Below, one piece after another: positions 12,691 to 24,962 of a DNA stretch of 64,000 bases. The translations under genes were made by a program, and so were the position numbers. Under the pieces are notes generated by a model. The model was not told where the DNA came from. It was given only the letters and a program-made list of their open reading frames with translations, and made no database searches. The stretch comes from Posidonia oceanica (taxonomy: Eukaryota > Streptophyta > Magnoliopsida > Alismatales > Posidoniaceae): positions 151,601,501 through 151,665,500 of the forward strand of contig JAZBRS010000026.1 in the NCBI GenBank assembly GCA_037176725.1, read 5' to 3'. Numbering within the stretch: position 1 is the stretch's first letter; each line of letters begins with the position of its first letter.

Positions 12691-13859
12691 AAGGACTAAA
12701 TTGCAATGCGATAAAGTAAAAAAAAACAAAACATTAACGCTATAGTGCTACAGTGCCTCCTGAGTCTGAGGAGTGGTGCCGGAGAAGAAGCAGTGTTGTC
12801 GCGGTGATCCAGCGGGCTTCCGGCCAAGCGGAGGCATCTGGAAGCTGGAGGGGGTCTGTCTGGAGGCAAGGGAGGCCTGAGCGGAGCGTGACAGTGCCCG
12901 AGCTGTTCCCCCGACGTCGGCGATCTGTTGCAGATGTGGTTGCAGGTGGGGTGGGTGCAGGAAGCAGCGGAAGGACTCGATCGGCATTGGGTTGAGCTGC
13001 TAGGGCTCTGGCGGTGCTCGGGGAAATGTCCGGAGGGTCGGAGCTGGCCGGGAGTGCGGCGACAGCTGCAGGTCAACGCTAGAGAAGAAGGTGGCCGCGG
13101 CGGAGCTCGAAATGCGGGACTCGATCCAGAACCCAAAAAAAACTAGCTAGGAAGTATAAATGGCATGCAAGGAAGCTAAATATGACTTCCGTTACCTGCG
13201 TGCGTGGCCGGAGTGGTCTGTCGACCTTAGTTGGGTGCGCTGGAGGAGCTGAAGGTCGTGGCGGCGCTACGGGCGTCAATGGGCACGTGGCGCGATCTGG
13301 AGGAGTTGCTAGAGTCCCAAGGAAGGTCCGGGAGCTGTTAATTGCTCTCCCTCCTGCTCTGTGGCCGATTTGGAAAAATAGGTCCTTACTGTATTTTTTT
13401 CTTCTCTTTTGCAGTGTGGCTCTCTTTGTGGCTCGTGGCTTTCTCTGTGGGTTGCTGGAGGCTTGAGGAGTGTGGCGAGGAGGCTAGTGGGTGTGTGGGG
13501 CTGTCTGTGCCGTGAGGAGAAAAAAAGAGGTTGCTGTGATGAGCTTCTGTGTATGGGTTCTCTCCTATGTCTCTCTTGTTGTGGCGTGAGTGAAATGAAA
13601 GTGTGCTCCCCCCCTCCTTCTGTGCATGTGGAGGTGGGTTTTGTTTGGGTTGACGATCACAGAAGATGGTGACAGTTGGGCATGGGATGGCAGTGTAATG
13701 GGGAGGCTGTTGGGCAGTGTTGCAATGAGCGGGATTGGAGGGAAAATGGCCGAGGGTGAGGGCTGTGTCAGGAGGAGAAGTAAGTGGGATTGGGACTGGT
13801 AATAAGTGGGGGAAGAGGAGGAGTGTTGGGGAGGCTGTGTTGGTGGTGTGTAGCTGCTG

Positions 13860-14130
13860 TGGTTTGCAGCAGGAGACATGAAGGAGGGAAAAAAAGTAGA
13901 AGGAAAAAAAGGAAGAGGGTCGGACCTAGGCTGGAGAAGAAAGGAAAAGAAAAAAAGAAGAAAAAAAGAAAGGAGGGAGGAGATGGGCCGGGTCTGTGAA
14001 GAAAATGGAAAAAAAGGAAAAAGAAAAAGAAAGGAAGGAGTGGGTTGATGGGCTGGATTGGGAAATAAAGGGGACAAAGGAAAAAAGGAGGAGAAGAAGA
14101 AAAGAGAGGAGAAAAGAGAAGAGAAGTTGG
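13860..14130. repeat. Purine-skewed low-complexity tract in the LTR
   Basis: The + strand is almost all A and G (GGAGGGAAAAAAAGTAGAAGG and similar). The LTR sense strand is therefore pyrimidine-rich. The matching tract in the sister LTR lies at about 36370-36700. Confidence 0.7.
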
Positions 14131-14285
14131 GCTTGGGCTTGTGGGTGTAACCTAGGGTTTTTCTAGGGTTTTGGGTTTCTAGGGTTTTGGGTTTCTACCT
14201 AGGGTTTATGTGAGTGTGATCCTAGGGTTTTCTGCCAAAGAGAAAGAGCCACTAGCACAAAAATTGAAAAAATGGAGTGTCTATA

Positions 14286-15249
14286 TTATGGCACAATAGG
14301 AAAAAAAATATGAATTGATTACAAGATTCGTTAGTTGGGGGTAGAGTAATGGGATGGTGAGGTGTCTTTCCTGCCATAACTGAGGTATCATGAGGCTGAA
14401 AGAAGAATCTGCACACTACTACTGTATGGTTAGGGGATTTGCAATGAAAGCAAAAGCCTTTAAATCTACAGTGGGACTTAATTTGCCCTCGGAGACCACA
14501 CTTAAAGCACCTACCAGCGTGAGAGCAAAACTGCAATAAAGTAGATTTCCCTACCTTTCTAGTTACCACCTACTACCCCTCGTCAGGGACTAAGCTCACA
14601 CTAGTAGGGGAAGGGCTTGAAGCACAGTCAAGGAACCTCGAAGAAGAAGGAGGCAGAGGGGCATTTTTGGGAGAAGCTAACACAGAAAATCTAGAGCCAG
14701 AGGGTAAAACTCCTATTGCCGATTTATGAACCAAGGAGGAGAAGGGTCGAGATACCAAAGGCTCAGGACAATGGTCAGAGCCAAAGTCAGCAAAAAATCC
14801 ATCCCGAATCGGCGTCATAAATGCTAGACCGTGCATGCCTGACGAATTAGAGCTCGAGCTAGGGGTTTTTTCTGTGGGAGAATAGAAAGCTGGCACAGCA
14901 ATAAATGAAGAAGATATCTCTGCACGATTTCCATGATTTGCCTCTGATATACTGCCGTCACACTTTACCGGGCTGAGAGGGAAAAGCCCCGGACACACAT
15001 CCACACAATTATCATCAGTCCCGAAATTATTAATAACCATGGGATCAGCCGACCTATCAAATGAGAGAATCCTAACCGCACTATTAGGATCCCCAGCCCC
15101 ACGATTAGCGAGATTAATCGAGATATCAAAGGACGAGTAATTAAAGATATTAAAAACGTGGGATACGAAAGGATTTGAAACGCCACCTGTAGCGGTATTG
15201 ACAGCATTTAATGCCGCACCTCGATTCCCGCACTCAATTTTTGACGGTG
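14286..15249 (-). pseudogene. LINE ORF1, middle segment with CCHC zinc knuckles
   Basis: Reading left from 15249, one frame starts KIECGNRGAALNAVNTATGG, continues about 235 codons to near 14573, then after a frame change gives two zinc knuckles at about 14400-14510. The second (CFHCKSPNHTVVVC) is a perfect CX2CX4HX4C. The first (CFKCGLRGQIKSHC) has Gln where the zinc-binding His is expected. At 15249 the frame joins in phase to 27332 once the LTR element and its duplication are ignored. At 14286 it joins to 10655 with a one-base shift in a run of eight T's. Knuckles of this type bind RNA in LINE particles. Confidence 0.83.
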
Positions 15250-17598
15250 TGTAGACACCCCAATTTGACTGCCATTTGGCGGATTTCACTTAGAGATCGA
15301 GCTCAGAAACCTAAAACCCCACTTTCCACCAAAATCCTAAAACTCAACCAAATCCCTAACATTTCTCCCCCAACACAAACTTAGGCCCATTAGAAACCCA
15401 CTAGGCCCATTTAGAAGCCCTGTTGAGACAGGAGAGTCCGGTCGCCAGTCACACAGGCAATTGGACTGTGTTGTCGCCACTCATAGGGGCGACACAGTCT
15501 GTCGCCACTAACAGCGGCGACTCACCTGTTCAACCTTCTCCCACGCGAACTGCCGCACGCCACGACCTGCAACCACGCCGCCCGCCCGTTGCCGTGCACG
15601 TCATGCCTGTCAGAGCCCACGCCATGCCCTGCCACCCACTCCCGTGCACGCCAAGCTCTGCCACTGTCCTCCTTGGGCAGAGAGCCGAGCAAAATCACAA
15701 CCCAACTCTCAAACTCTCGCCATGACACTCGGTCTCACTCCCACACCCACACGGCCGGCCATCTTCCTTGGCTTCCAGAGTGATCTCCTTGGCTTCCAGA
15801 GTGATCTAGAGCCAAAAAACACCTTCTGAGCGATCCCCGAACATCCCCGGACGTCGACATAAGCTCCAACAAGCCTCCCGAGCCTTCGAGCATCCTTCGC
15901 GTCATCGTCTTCCTTAACTCCAGCGAGTCACTTGAACTCCAGCAGTGACCTCTCGCCCGTCCGACGCCGCATTTTCCTTCCTCGCACACCAGGAAGCACC
16001 TCCAGACATCCCCGAGCACGTTCCAACACTGCCAAGCAACCGCCACTTCCTCCAGCACCACCGCGACCTCCGCGCCATCCAACTCCAGCGAGCCACGTTA
16101 GGAAGCACATCTGTGCCCCTGCACAAGTACGAAACCACTCCCTTTTCATCCTCGGACTTCCCTCTAGCTCTCCCGGCCTCCTCCAAGCGCCTTGGTGGCG
16201 TCTCGCGGCCTGTCAGCCTCCCCAAGGCCAGCAGACGCGGTTGTCGCCGGCGAGAAGAGGAGCGACGTGGTTAGAGCGATCCGCTAGCCCATTTTTAATT
16301 CTGAATGCATGCTCGCGTTCGTGGGAATGTCGTGAAGCTTCCCTGATCGCCACCGGTCCTTTTCACGCTGCCATCAGTGCAGATTTTGGCGTCAAAATCC
16401 GACCTTTGGGCTGTCACCGGTCGGAGTTTGGGCCGCTGTATCTCGTGGCCCAGGCGGCCGTTTTGCTTGATATCTATATGCATGTATTCGTGGTTGTATG
16501 TTCTTTAATTTCATGCAATTAGTTTCCTGTCTTGCATGGCCACCGACAGGGGATTTGGCTCCAAAGTTCGCCGCGCGAACTGCCTGAGCTGCCAGCTAAG
16601 GCGCCGCTTGTAACGACGACTAGTTTGGCTTTCTGGGCAGTCTCCGTGCCGACTTTGCACCGGTGTATCTCTCTATCCGGGCAACCATTTTGCTTTCCGT
16701 TTACATGGATTTGATCTTGGATGTGCCCTCTACATTTCTGTATGTTTAATTTCTTATTTCGAATCGATTTGCTAGCCTTCCTAAGGTGATGAAGTTGCCT
16801 GTTTGGTAGCCTGTACAAGGTCCAGTTGCCACTCTCGTCGGCGACCTGTGCCGCCGCCACTCCAACCGGCGATGTGCCTCGTTGCCCTGAGAACAGGCAA
16901 CTGACCTTGTCGCCCAGATGACCGGCGACTAAGCCTGACATCCAGACAGTAGCCCTCATCCTTTGTTTGTCGCTTTGATTTTTCATCCACTTAGCATATT
17001 TAACCCTGTTTTAATTTCCTGATTGCTTTATCATTACATCATGGCATTCTAGCCCTAATCATCCATATTTGGCATGTTTTCACTAAGTATAGTATGTTTT
17101 CAAATGGCATTTAGGCAAGCAAAGCATACATTAGGCAAGCATAGCATTATTGCCTACGGACGTACAGTTAAAGGCAAGTATTTGTCGAAATTCCTGCATA
17201 TGTGAGCGATTAGCCTTGAAAGATCGATTCCTCGGGTGTGTCGGGGGTGCCTAACACCTTCCCCGCACGTAACAGGGGTCCTTACCCTTTCTCTAGTCTG
17301 TAGTGACCATTTTGCCCTTGTCCTTGGCACGAGTCATACATTTTGCATAACATTGCATTCATTCACATGTTTTCTATGCTTTCCTCGGTTTTCCTCGTCT
17401 TTCCGATAATAGACTAGGTAGCGACTCTGTTTTGTCTTATCTTCGTGTTTTTCTTCTTGTTTTTTCGATGTTTTCGAGTAAAGTTTTCTCCCTGAATTCA
17501 CTACTGACCACGGCTTCCCCTTTCTCTCACGGCATGATCGCATCGTGAGCTGTGGCAGCGGTGTGAGACCTGTCGTGGTCGAGCGCAGGATGGTCATA
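15250..17598 (+). repeat. 5' LTR of element A
   Basis: It starts TGTAGACACCCCAATTTG and ends GGTCATA, seven bases before the primer site. It contains an A/C-rich start, a cluster of GTCGCC/GGCGAC words (15441-15530), a second cluster near 16830-16940, the block conserved in all Tat LTRs here (about 17214-17330), and a second primer-site-like word (GGTAGCGACTCTG, about 17419). Length is 2349 bp, against 2369 for its partner. A 20-bp tandem duplication (CTTGGCTTCCAGAGTGATCT, near 15770-15810) is missing from the 3' LTR. Confidence 0.9.
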
Positions 17599-17604
17599 GG
17601 AAAG

Positions 17605-17622
17605 TGGCGACTCCGCTGGGGA
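17605..17622 (+). promoter_or_regulatory. Primer-binding site (tRNA-Arg)
   Basis: TGGCGACTCCGCTGGGGA lies six bases after the 5' LTR. It is the complement of a tRNA ending TCCCCAGCGGAGTCG plus CCA, which I recognise as a plant tRNA-Arg 3' end. tRNA-Arg priming is the known habit of Ogre/Tat elements. The site marks the start of minus-strand synthesis. Confidence 0.88.
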
Positions 17623-18718
17623 TTGTAGACTCCGGCTTTCGTTTTGGCTTTTTGCTTGTATGGTTTTTCGCTTGTACTTGCCTTGCCAGCTTACCTGTTT
17701 GCCTGCTTTATTGCTTACATTGCTTTTACTTGCTTTATTTATGCATTATACATGCCTAAATACATGCTTGGCGCAATAATACATGCTTTTGAGTGGTGAA
17801 TGTTTTGTTTTACACAAATGTTATGCCACTACACATGCACATGCCATGTATACCTGCTTTTTGATATGATAAGTGTTTTCTTTTCACTATCATGTCCACA
17901 ACACATTACACATGCCATGCACATGCCTTTTGCCTTGTTGTGTGATTGTTTGCATGCCGTGACTTCCTGTTTCTTTCCCCATCATGCTTTGCCATGCTTA
18001 GGATATTAGGAACATGCTTGTCCCCTTTTTTTGCTTAATCTAAAAGCTACAATAAAGCAAAGCAATAACATTTAAGTACAACTAGAGCCAAACTTGCAAT
18101 TTTTCCCTTTGGTTAAATAAAACGCAAGTAAAATACTTTAAAGCATATCGCATGACTGATCATACTAGAAAGCATGCATCTTTTCATCTCTGAGTCCACC
18201 CACTTAGTCTGAGAAGGACAATCCCGGTCTCTCATTCGGTTGCTTTGGCACAGTGTGAGCTGGTTGGTCTGTCTCCCTTGTCCGGGGTCGTGTCGGTACT
18301 AGTAGAGGGTACAACCCATGCTTCGGCAGGGTCAAGGCCACTGACGCACCACCCGTTATACCTGAGCTCTGGCCAGGGTCTAGACGAGGACCTATTTTTT
18401 CTGACTTGGAGTCAATAAAACCCATACCCATGAGTGAGTCCTAGTAGGCTGCCTACTCAGGACATGCATCGTGAGAGAGCGCATATTAGGACATTCATCT
18501 GCACGTATGCCATTCATGCCACCCCTAATAACCTTTTCTGCATTCATCCTATAACACTTTTGTTGTTTCGCAGGTAAGTGCAAGCTCCTCAGCCAGAATC
18601 TCGAGTGTCCTTTCTCTCTATTTTTGTGCTATCTGTCGCCTTCGACAAAGGCTCTCCTTAGGTCTTGTGTCTCTGCTCTCAGCCGCAGACCCCCTTTTGC
18701 ACTCGCTCGCTGTCTGTT
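17623..18718 (+). other. Leader between primer site and gag in element A
   Basis: This is non-coding sequence. Parts are alignable with 54282-55438 of element C, for example the region around 18190-18420 with words such as GTGTCGGTACTAGTAGAGGG. A packaging signal would be expected here, but I cannot point to one. Confidence 0.7.
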
Positions 18719-20962
18719 ATGGCCTAACATACCGGCCAGCCTTCTTCCTCTTTGGCGTCAGAGGAGATACCGATTTCGGTCTCTCATTCCCTTACTTTGA
18801 CATCTGCTGTCTCTTCTCCACTTCTGGTGTAGGAGACTTCCCGGTCCCTCTATTTGAAACAACGGTCGACCCCAGTCGACCTGGAGCTTGTCACCGAGTC
18901 AACCACGGTGACCACCATTCAAGCTCTAGGAGCGTCGCCTTCTGTTCCATCCTAGGGCCTTCCCATCTCGGGAATTCAGCCTTCTACGGCTGCCTCTTGC
19001 ATAAGGTCTCCTCCTATTGACCCCTCTGTTTCCGTGCCCCCTTTGGTGGACACTCTTTTACATCTCGGCCCGTCGGTCGATGAGTCCCCTGCCTCGCAAG
19101 CACAACATCTGTTGGCTAAGGCCAAGAGGCTGCGAAGCATGGCTCTTGCACTCGACCCGACTGCTGCCCACTCTTCCCGTCCGACCCCTGAAGTTCCGGT
19201 GCAGCCCACTATAGCTTTACAGGCTCACCACACTGCACTTCCGCCCTTGCCATCGCCCTAGCTCCTCATAGCTCCAGCGATGCGGGCGCTTTTTCTACCT
19301 CCTGCATCTACATAGCATTATCCACTGCATGCTACTCCATCATTTGGTAGTCAGTCTCTTGGATTGGCAGGAGCACAGCACCCTCAGAGCCCGTTGCCCG
19401 GGGCCGTGCCGATGCAACAGCTGCTGCTCCCTCACACTACTCATTAGACTACACAGCATACTATCTATCCATCCGCTTTGCATCAGGTTCAGACCGCTGC
19501 ATACATCCCACAACACAACTCACAATCGCACGAGTATGCTGGCCCTCATGTCTCGACACTAGGTGGCGTGATGGTGGATCCAGAGGAGTGCTTTCGCACG
19601 ACCCATACAGCATACGTTGCCCCTGCCTCTGCTGCACAACCATCGCCTGCAGCAACTTCAGATCCCGTCCTCGCCAGGTTGGAAAATCTAGAAAGAGCAC
19701 TTCGACAAGTGCAAGGTACGGACCGCTAGTCTTACCAATTCCAGGACCTCTACTACTTCCCAGAGGCGATACTCCATTCGAAATTCCACATCCCGAAATT
19801 CGAAAAGTACAACGGTAGAGGCTGTCCTATTTCGCATCTGAGGGCATACTACGAAGACCTTCATCAGCTTCGGGCTGACGACAGGCTCCTAATTCGTTTG
19901 TTTCAGAAGAGTCTGACCAACCTCGCGCTCAAGTGGTTCACTTCCCTTGACATGAAAACTTGGAACGAACTTTCCTAGGCTTTCCTTGGACAGTATTCTT
20001 TCAACCTCGAGTTGATCCCCAAGCAAGAGGGTCTTGTCACCATTCGACAGAGGCCCCACGAGTCATTAGGGAACTATGTCGGTCGCTGGCATTCCGTAGC
20101 CGCCTAGGTCAGAGATAGACCCTCTGTCGAGGAATCTATTGACATGATCGTCAAGGAGGCACAGCCAGCGACTAGGACTCTGCTTGCCATCCAACCAATC
20201 ACTAGTCTTGCATCGCTGATTAGAGCTAGCGCCTGCGTGAAAAGTTCACTGCGAAGTGGGAATTTCCCTGCACTTGCTGCGATAGCTAGGCAGATCAACT
20301 GCAACTCTAGTAACAATCGCCGCGGCAGCAACAAAAACAACGACTCTATTCCCGGCTACTCCGAACAGCACGCCGTCGCGTACGTCGATTCTCCCTCTGA
20401 GCCTGCCTATGCAGCGAGTCAGCCAGACTTTTCTCAGCTAGATTACGCACATAGTCTTGCACCCACTACCACCGTCGAGCCAGTGCATCACGTCGCACCG
20501 GCTCGGCAAGGACTCCAACCGGGACGAAGACAACCTCATCGTGCCAAGTGTGATTACACCCCTCTGGTCGAACCATTGAGTATCATCTTTCCCCAGGTCG
20601 AATCACTCCTAAGACTCCCGGCTATCCGTCCATCACCGACCCCCCCTCCGCAGTGGCATAACACAGATCAGTTCTACAGCTTCCATCGGGCCACCGGGCA
20701 CTCGACGAATGACTGCCTTGCTTTACGGGACGTCGTTCAGCGTCTCAGCATTGACGCGCAGGAGACAACACCTGCACATACACCTGCACCAGCACTTGCA
20801 CAACTTAGTATAGCCGACCCTTCCTCTTCCGAGCCTGCAGGCTTCGAAGATGTCAGAACCTCGGGGGTCTTCTCTCTCACACCAGTCTTCTCTGAGTCTA
20901 GCTCCGCCTTAATGGATTCTTTTGATCCCATCGGCGCAATATCCTTCGCCCACTTTTCCTAA
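18719..20962 (+). pseudogene. gag: Tat-type gag, degraded (element A)
   Basis: The start by homology with element C is ATGGCC at 18719, where the third codon is already TAA (CAG in C). The capsid-like core (KYNGRGCPISHLRAYYEDL, LFQKSLTNLALKWFTSLDM) spans about 19780-20260 and matches 56460-57030 of element C. A C-terminal zinc-like motif (HRATGHSTNDC, near 20680) lacks its first Cys (YSFH, where C has CNFH). In-frame stops occur at TAA/TAG codons near 18725, 18830, 19978 and 20106, several facing Gln codons in C. A long Ala/Pro-rich end runs to 20962. It is not functional as it stands. Confidence 0.85.
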
Positions 20963-21329
20963 CTCGTCCGAGGGACGCTTGAAGATGCAGCAGCAGCGTC
21001 AATAGTAAGCCCGACCGCAACACCATCCAGGTCAGCATCTCCTCCAACCCTACCAGCTCCAGTGCTCCCCGCACTGCCCTCAGCAGCTCCAACAGCCCTA
21101 GTACTCCCCGCACTGCAACAGTGGATCCCACCGACAGTGTCAGCAGCGTAGGAGCGGACCCAACACCTCCCTCCCGAGGTTGCTGATAGGTAAGTCCCTC
21201 TTACCTCTCTTTGGATTTCTGCATCGTCTTTTCTTTATTTCCGTTTTGTTTTGCGTTTTCTCGCTTAACGGAAAAACATAAAAATTATTAAATCACCAAA
21301 AATCCAAAAAACATGCATTCCTTTTTTCA
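20963..21329 (+). other. Junction after gag in element A
   Basis: This is Ser/Pro/Ala-coding low-complexity sequence with short direct repeats (GTGCTCCCCGCACTGC and GTACTCCCCGCACTGC near 21060-21120), then AT-rich DNA. Protease and RT would be expected next in an autonomous element, and they are absent. Confidence 0.6.
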
Positions 21330-21700
21330 TTCCTCTGCATTCGGGCTGGCAGCCCTAACTGCCCGATTGACACCTGTCAAAATGTTTATCTGGGCTAGCA
21401 CCCCTAACTGCTCGGCGAGGGGTCTGTTAACCTATCATTCTGCATTCCTTCACACCGGGCTAGCAACCCTAACTGCTCGGTTGACACCCGTTAAAATGTT
21501 ACATCTGGGCTGACAGCCTTAACTGCTCGGCGATAAGTCTGTCAACTTGTCATCCGGACTGGCAGCCCTAACTACCCGATTGACGCCCGTCAAAATGTCT
21601 ATCCGGGCTGATAGCCCTAACTATCCGGCGATGAGTCCGTCAACTCATTCACCAGGTTGGCAGCCCTAATTGCTCGGCGATAGGTCCGTTGACTTATCAC
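21330..21700 (+). repeat. First block of GGGCTGGCAGCCC hairpin repeats
   Basis: Degenerate units of about 60 bp contain a GGGCT-GGCA/GATA-GCCC core followed by TAACTG(C/T)(C/T)CGG and GTCCGTCAACTTATCAC. They appear near 21341, 21391, 21455, 21506, 21546, 21604 and 21653. The GGGC...GCCC pair, and a larger CCGGGCT...CCGG pair, can fold. No peptide is conserved between units. Confidence 0.8.
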
Positions 21701-21979
21701 TCTGCACATATCTATCACTCTCTACATATGCATATCCCTCCCACATGTACATATCACCTCCTGCATGCACATATCATTTCTCACATTCTGGAAAACCCAA
21801 AAAATAAAAAATCAAAATATGCAAAACTACAAAAACATGTTTTTCTTTCCGTTAGTTTTCAATTTTATGTTTTTTCTAAAAAAGAAAAAACCATAAAAAT
21901 TACAAAACCAACAAAAATCCAAAAACATGTGTAAAATCTTCAAAACACATAAACATTTGCATAATCCCAAAAAACCAAC

Positions 21980-22960
21980 TTTGGAACAACAAGCAGCGCC
22001 GAGATGTTGTCAAACATCAACCACCCCAGGCGGAACTCACCCGAGCAGCGCCATCTCTTTGCATGTGGCCACAGAGTAAGACTGAGAGCGCAATAGAGCA
22101 TCTCGCTGAGCTAAAAACTCCCAGAAGCGAGATCCACCTTATCAAGAGAGTCCACCAAATATGGAGAGGACCAAAGCAGAGCAAAGCATAGCCAGAGGCT
22201 GCCTGTACATACAGTAGAGGCTGAAAGTGTACGTCGACCAGCCGAACTCTTAACGCCTCTCCCGGGACCATTACCTCAAGAGGGCGAAGACATGCATATC
22301 CAAAAGAATAGAGATCATGTGAGAAAAAATATGATAACAAGATATGCAAGCTGGGCAGAAAAGAAAAATGAAGACAGAAGTCAAAGAAAGAAGGCGTCCA
22401 TGAGATGAGTGACTCGGACAAGCATCGAAGCCCCCTCAACTTCTAACTCCAAGCACCACATTGCCAAATGCATGGGAAACATTATCAGGAGGACCTGGCC
22501 CCCACCCTTCAAGCGCAATAGCACGCTCCAATCTCCTGTGCAGACAACAATTACCTCCCTGACAGACTAAATACAACTCCAGTCACTCAAGAGGGGAAAA
22601 GAAAAATCAATCGGAGAGCGTTAAAAGCGGTAATCGATCCCCGAAGAGTTAAGACGGAGGCTATGAACCTACATCCAATGCTTCTGCTACCTACGTGCAG
22701 ACAAAGGCTATACTCTGCAAAGTTGAGGCCTCATCTCGAGCTAAGAGTGAGAATGAGAGCCACCAACCACAACTCGACATAGCGTTGCTCGAGGATCGAG
22801 ATCTCCTGAGTTAGGAAGTGCAGAAGCATCCTCTCGCCAAACAGCTGCTTTTAATCCAAGGCCACAAAAAAAACATCATACATTCATAATAAACTATCTT
22901 CCCCTTCTTCTGTTTTCGAAAATCAGAGTCAAGGACGAGCACTTTTTGCCTGACCTCACT
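21980..22960. other. Unrecognised interior of element A
   Basis: About 1 kb lies between two hairpin-repeat blocks. It has moderate GC and no domain I recognise on either strand. Open frames exist on the - strand (about 22017-22439) but with no homology I know. It may be a remnant of an extra ORF as found downstream of pol in some Tat elements. Confidence 0.45.
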
Positions 22961-23119
22961 CAGAGGCCTTGCATCTTTTCAATGTTTTGGCCGCCCACTG
23001 CGTTGGGTACGTCCTTGATGACCAGCATGTCTCTCGTTTGTCACTCCGTGACGTTACATCACATGCCCGCTCTGAGACCAGTGCACACCCACCACGATGG
23101 GTCTCTGTTTTTTCTCTGC

Positions 23120-23975
23120 ATTCATTCCTTTGCATTCGGGCTGGCAGTCCTAACTGCTCGGCGATAAGTCCGTCAACTTATCACCCCGGGCTGGCAGCCC
23201 TAACTGCTCGGCGATAAGTCCGTCAACTTATCACCCCGAGCTGATATCCCTAACTATTTGGCGATGAGTCCGTCAACTTGTCACCGAGCTGGCAGCCCTA
23301 ACTGTTCGGCGATAGGTCCGTCAACTTATCACCCTGCATTTCCCTCTGCATTATCCCATTAGATTCTCCACCGGCATTGCACATCGCACGGTGAGCCCTT
23401 ACATCCATCTCACTGCATCCGGACTGGTACCCCTAACTACTCAGTTGACAAACTCGTCAGTTTTGTCTCCACTTTGTATTTTGATGCCGTAGGCGCTTCG
23501 ACTGTCCCCTGGTATCGTTCACCGATACCAGTGCATCTTTATTTGGCTGTCCTATGGTATCACATCTCCATCTGCATCCGGGCTGACATCCCCAACTGTT
23601 AAGGGAGCATCTACAGACCTCTGCCACATCTTTGAGTATGGTATTCCCTTTGCATTCATGGTTACAAGTCATCCCACTTGTCACCACCTCTCTTGCCTGA
23701 CAGACTCGCTGGCCTGTCACCATCCACCGGGCTGATAGCCCTAACTATCCGGTGATGAGTCCGTTAACTCCTCGCGGGCTGATAGCCCTAACTATCCGGT
23801 GATGAGTCCATTAACTCTTCGCGGGCTGATAGCCCTAACTATCTGGTGATGAGTCCGTTAACTCCTCACGGGCTGATAGCCCCAACTATCCGGTAATGAA
23901 TCTGTCAACTCCTCACAGGGCTGATAGCCCTAACTATTCGACGATAGGTCCGTTAACTTATCACCCTTCGTCATA
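23120..23975 (+). repeat. Second block of 47-50-bp hairpin repeats
   Basis: Units at 23729, 23776, 23823, 23870 and 23918 give a 47-bp period (core GGGCTGATAGCCC then TAACTATCCGGTGATGAGTC). Earlier units near 23138, 23188, 23238 and 23288 have a 50-bp period. The same repeats occur upstream of the polypurine tract at 50949-51240. Confidence 0.87.
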
Positions 23976-24948
23976 GTGTAATAGCATTCTGTTGCATATC
24001 ATGGCATTTCATTGCATGACATTATGTAGCTTCCTTGTATCCCCTGTAGAGTCAGTCCTAGGGTTGCATTTCATCATCACACGGACATCGCGCACCTAGG
24101 ATCCGAGCCCCTAGTTCGCATATTGCTTAAGGTAGCATCCTCAGCACCCGCAACTCTACGCAGCTTGCCAACTCTGGATGATACTCGCGGTAGTGCGTGG
24201 CTAGCATAGTTTCCTCGGTTTCGCGTGTCCGGCGTCACACTATATATACACTACATTTCATTGCATACTATCGCATCACATTGCATTCTTATTGCGCTGC
24301 TACTCCTCTGTAGTCATCACATCAACTCCCACATTCCACTTTTCCGGACATTGCATGCTTAGGAAATCGAACCCCTGGTTCGCGCATTGCTTAAAGTGCT
24401 ATCTTAAGCGTTTCGCGGCTTCCTTACAGCCAGCCAGCTTGAGATAACACTCGTGGTAGTGCACGGCCCAGGATCGCTTCCTTAGTATTACGTGCCTGTC
24501 ACCGCATGCACATCCACAGCATCTTACTTTCAACACTTGCATCACCTTCACTTCGAGAAAATCTCAGTGAATGGCACCCCCGCGCTAGAGCTGTACATCG
24601 CTCAGCGCACTTTCGTCGTCTAACTTTCCCGAAGTACTGCCCGGCGACCTTTTGCATTGCATTTTTCTGCCACTATCACGTGCATGCATCGCCCGCTTTC
24701 CCCCAGTGGAGTACAGTGCAACGAGCATTAGCGTAAGCATCACATCTGCATTAGCACTGCACATTAGCCTTGCATTGGCGTCGCATCCTAGTGTCGATAT
24801 TTGCATCTGCATTGCAGCAACGAGTCATGATTTTCAGTGCATCCGCCGAATAAGTGACCCACGCCCACAACAACATTGGCATCCTACCGACGTCAGGAGG
24901 GGTGTCTTGTCTACCCTAAGAAGCAGCCTCGGTCCTCTTGACATCGCT
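23976..24948 (+). other. 3' untranslated region of element A
   Basis: This is non-coding and rich in GCATTGCAT and ATTGCAT words. The last part (from about 24540) aligns with 51290-51667 upstream of LTR C, including CGAGCATTAG and GGATAAGTGAC / GAATAAGTGAC words, and leads into the polypurine tract. Confidence 0.7.
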
Positions 24949-24962
24949 CAGGGAGGGGCATC
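24949..24962 (+). promoter_or_regulatory. Polypurine tract of element A
   Basis: CAGGGAGGGGCATC lies directly before the TGTAGACACCC start of the 3' LTR. The equivalent tract before LTR C is CAGGGAGAGGCATA. It is the expected primer site for plus-strand synthesis. Confidence 0.82.

Larger units (their letters stand above)
10656..14285 (-). mobile_element. Solo LTR of a Tat/Ogre-type Ty3/gypsy element (subfamily B)
   Basis: The whole interval aligns with the LTR at 33096-36910 and shares its ends with the other Tat LTRs here. The LTR 5' start (at 14285, reading left) is TATAGACACTCC, a mutated TGTAGACAYCC, and the 3' end at 10656 reads as ..CA on the - strand. It is flanked by CTATG (10651-10655) and TTATG (14286-14290), a 5-bp duplication with one transition. 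No gag or pol lies beside it, so it is a product of LTR-LTR recombination. From its 3' end it holds the shared U5 block, about 1.9 kb rich in TGCAAT words, 91-bp tandem repeats, a purine/pyrimidine-skewed tract and AAACCCTAG words near its start. Confidence 0.88.

Noticed and set aside
12696..13279. Overlapping long open frames on both strands around 12700-13280 looked like a coding region.
   Set aside because: They lie in the GC-rich part of solo LTR B1, have no domain, and open frames run on both strands as expected from base composition.
14150..14240. CTAGGGTTT repeats were considered as an interstitial telomere.
   Set aside because: They are irregular, short, and recur at the same place in each Tat LTR. 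They are telobox-like words of the LTR, not a telomere array.
15423..16522. Several open frames of 100-196 codons in 15420-16520 and again at 25190-26190.
   Set aside because: They are the GC-rich interior of the two LTRs of element A. The same DNA is open on both strands and no known domain appears.
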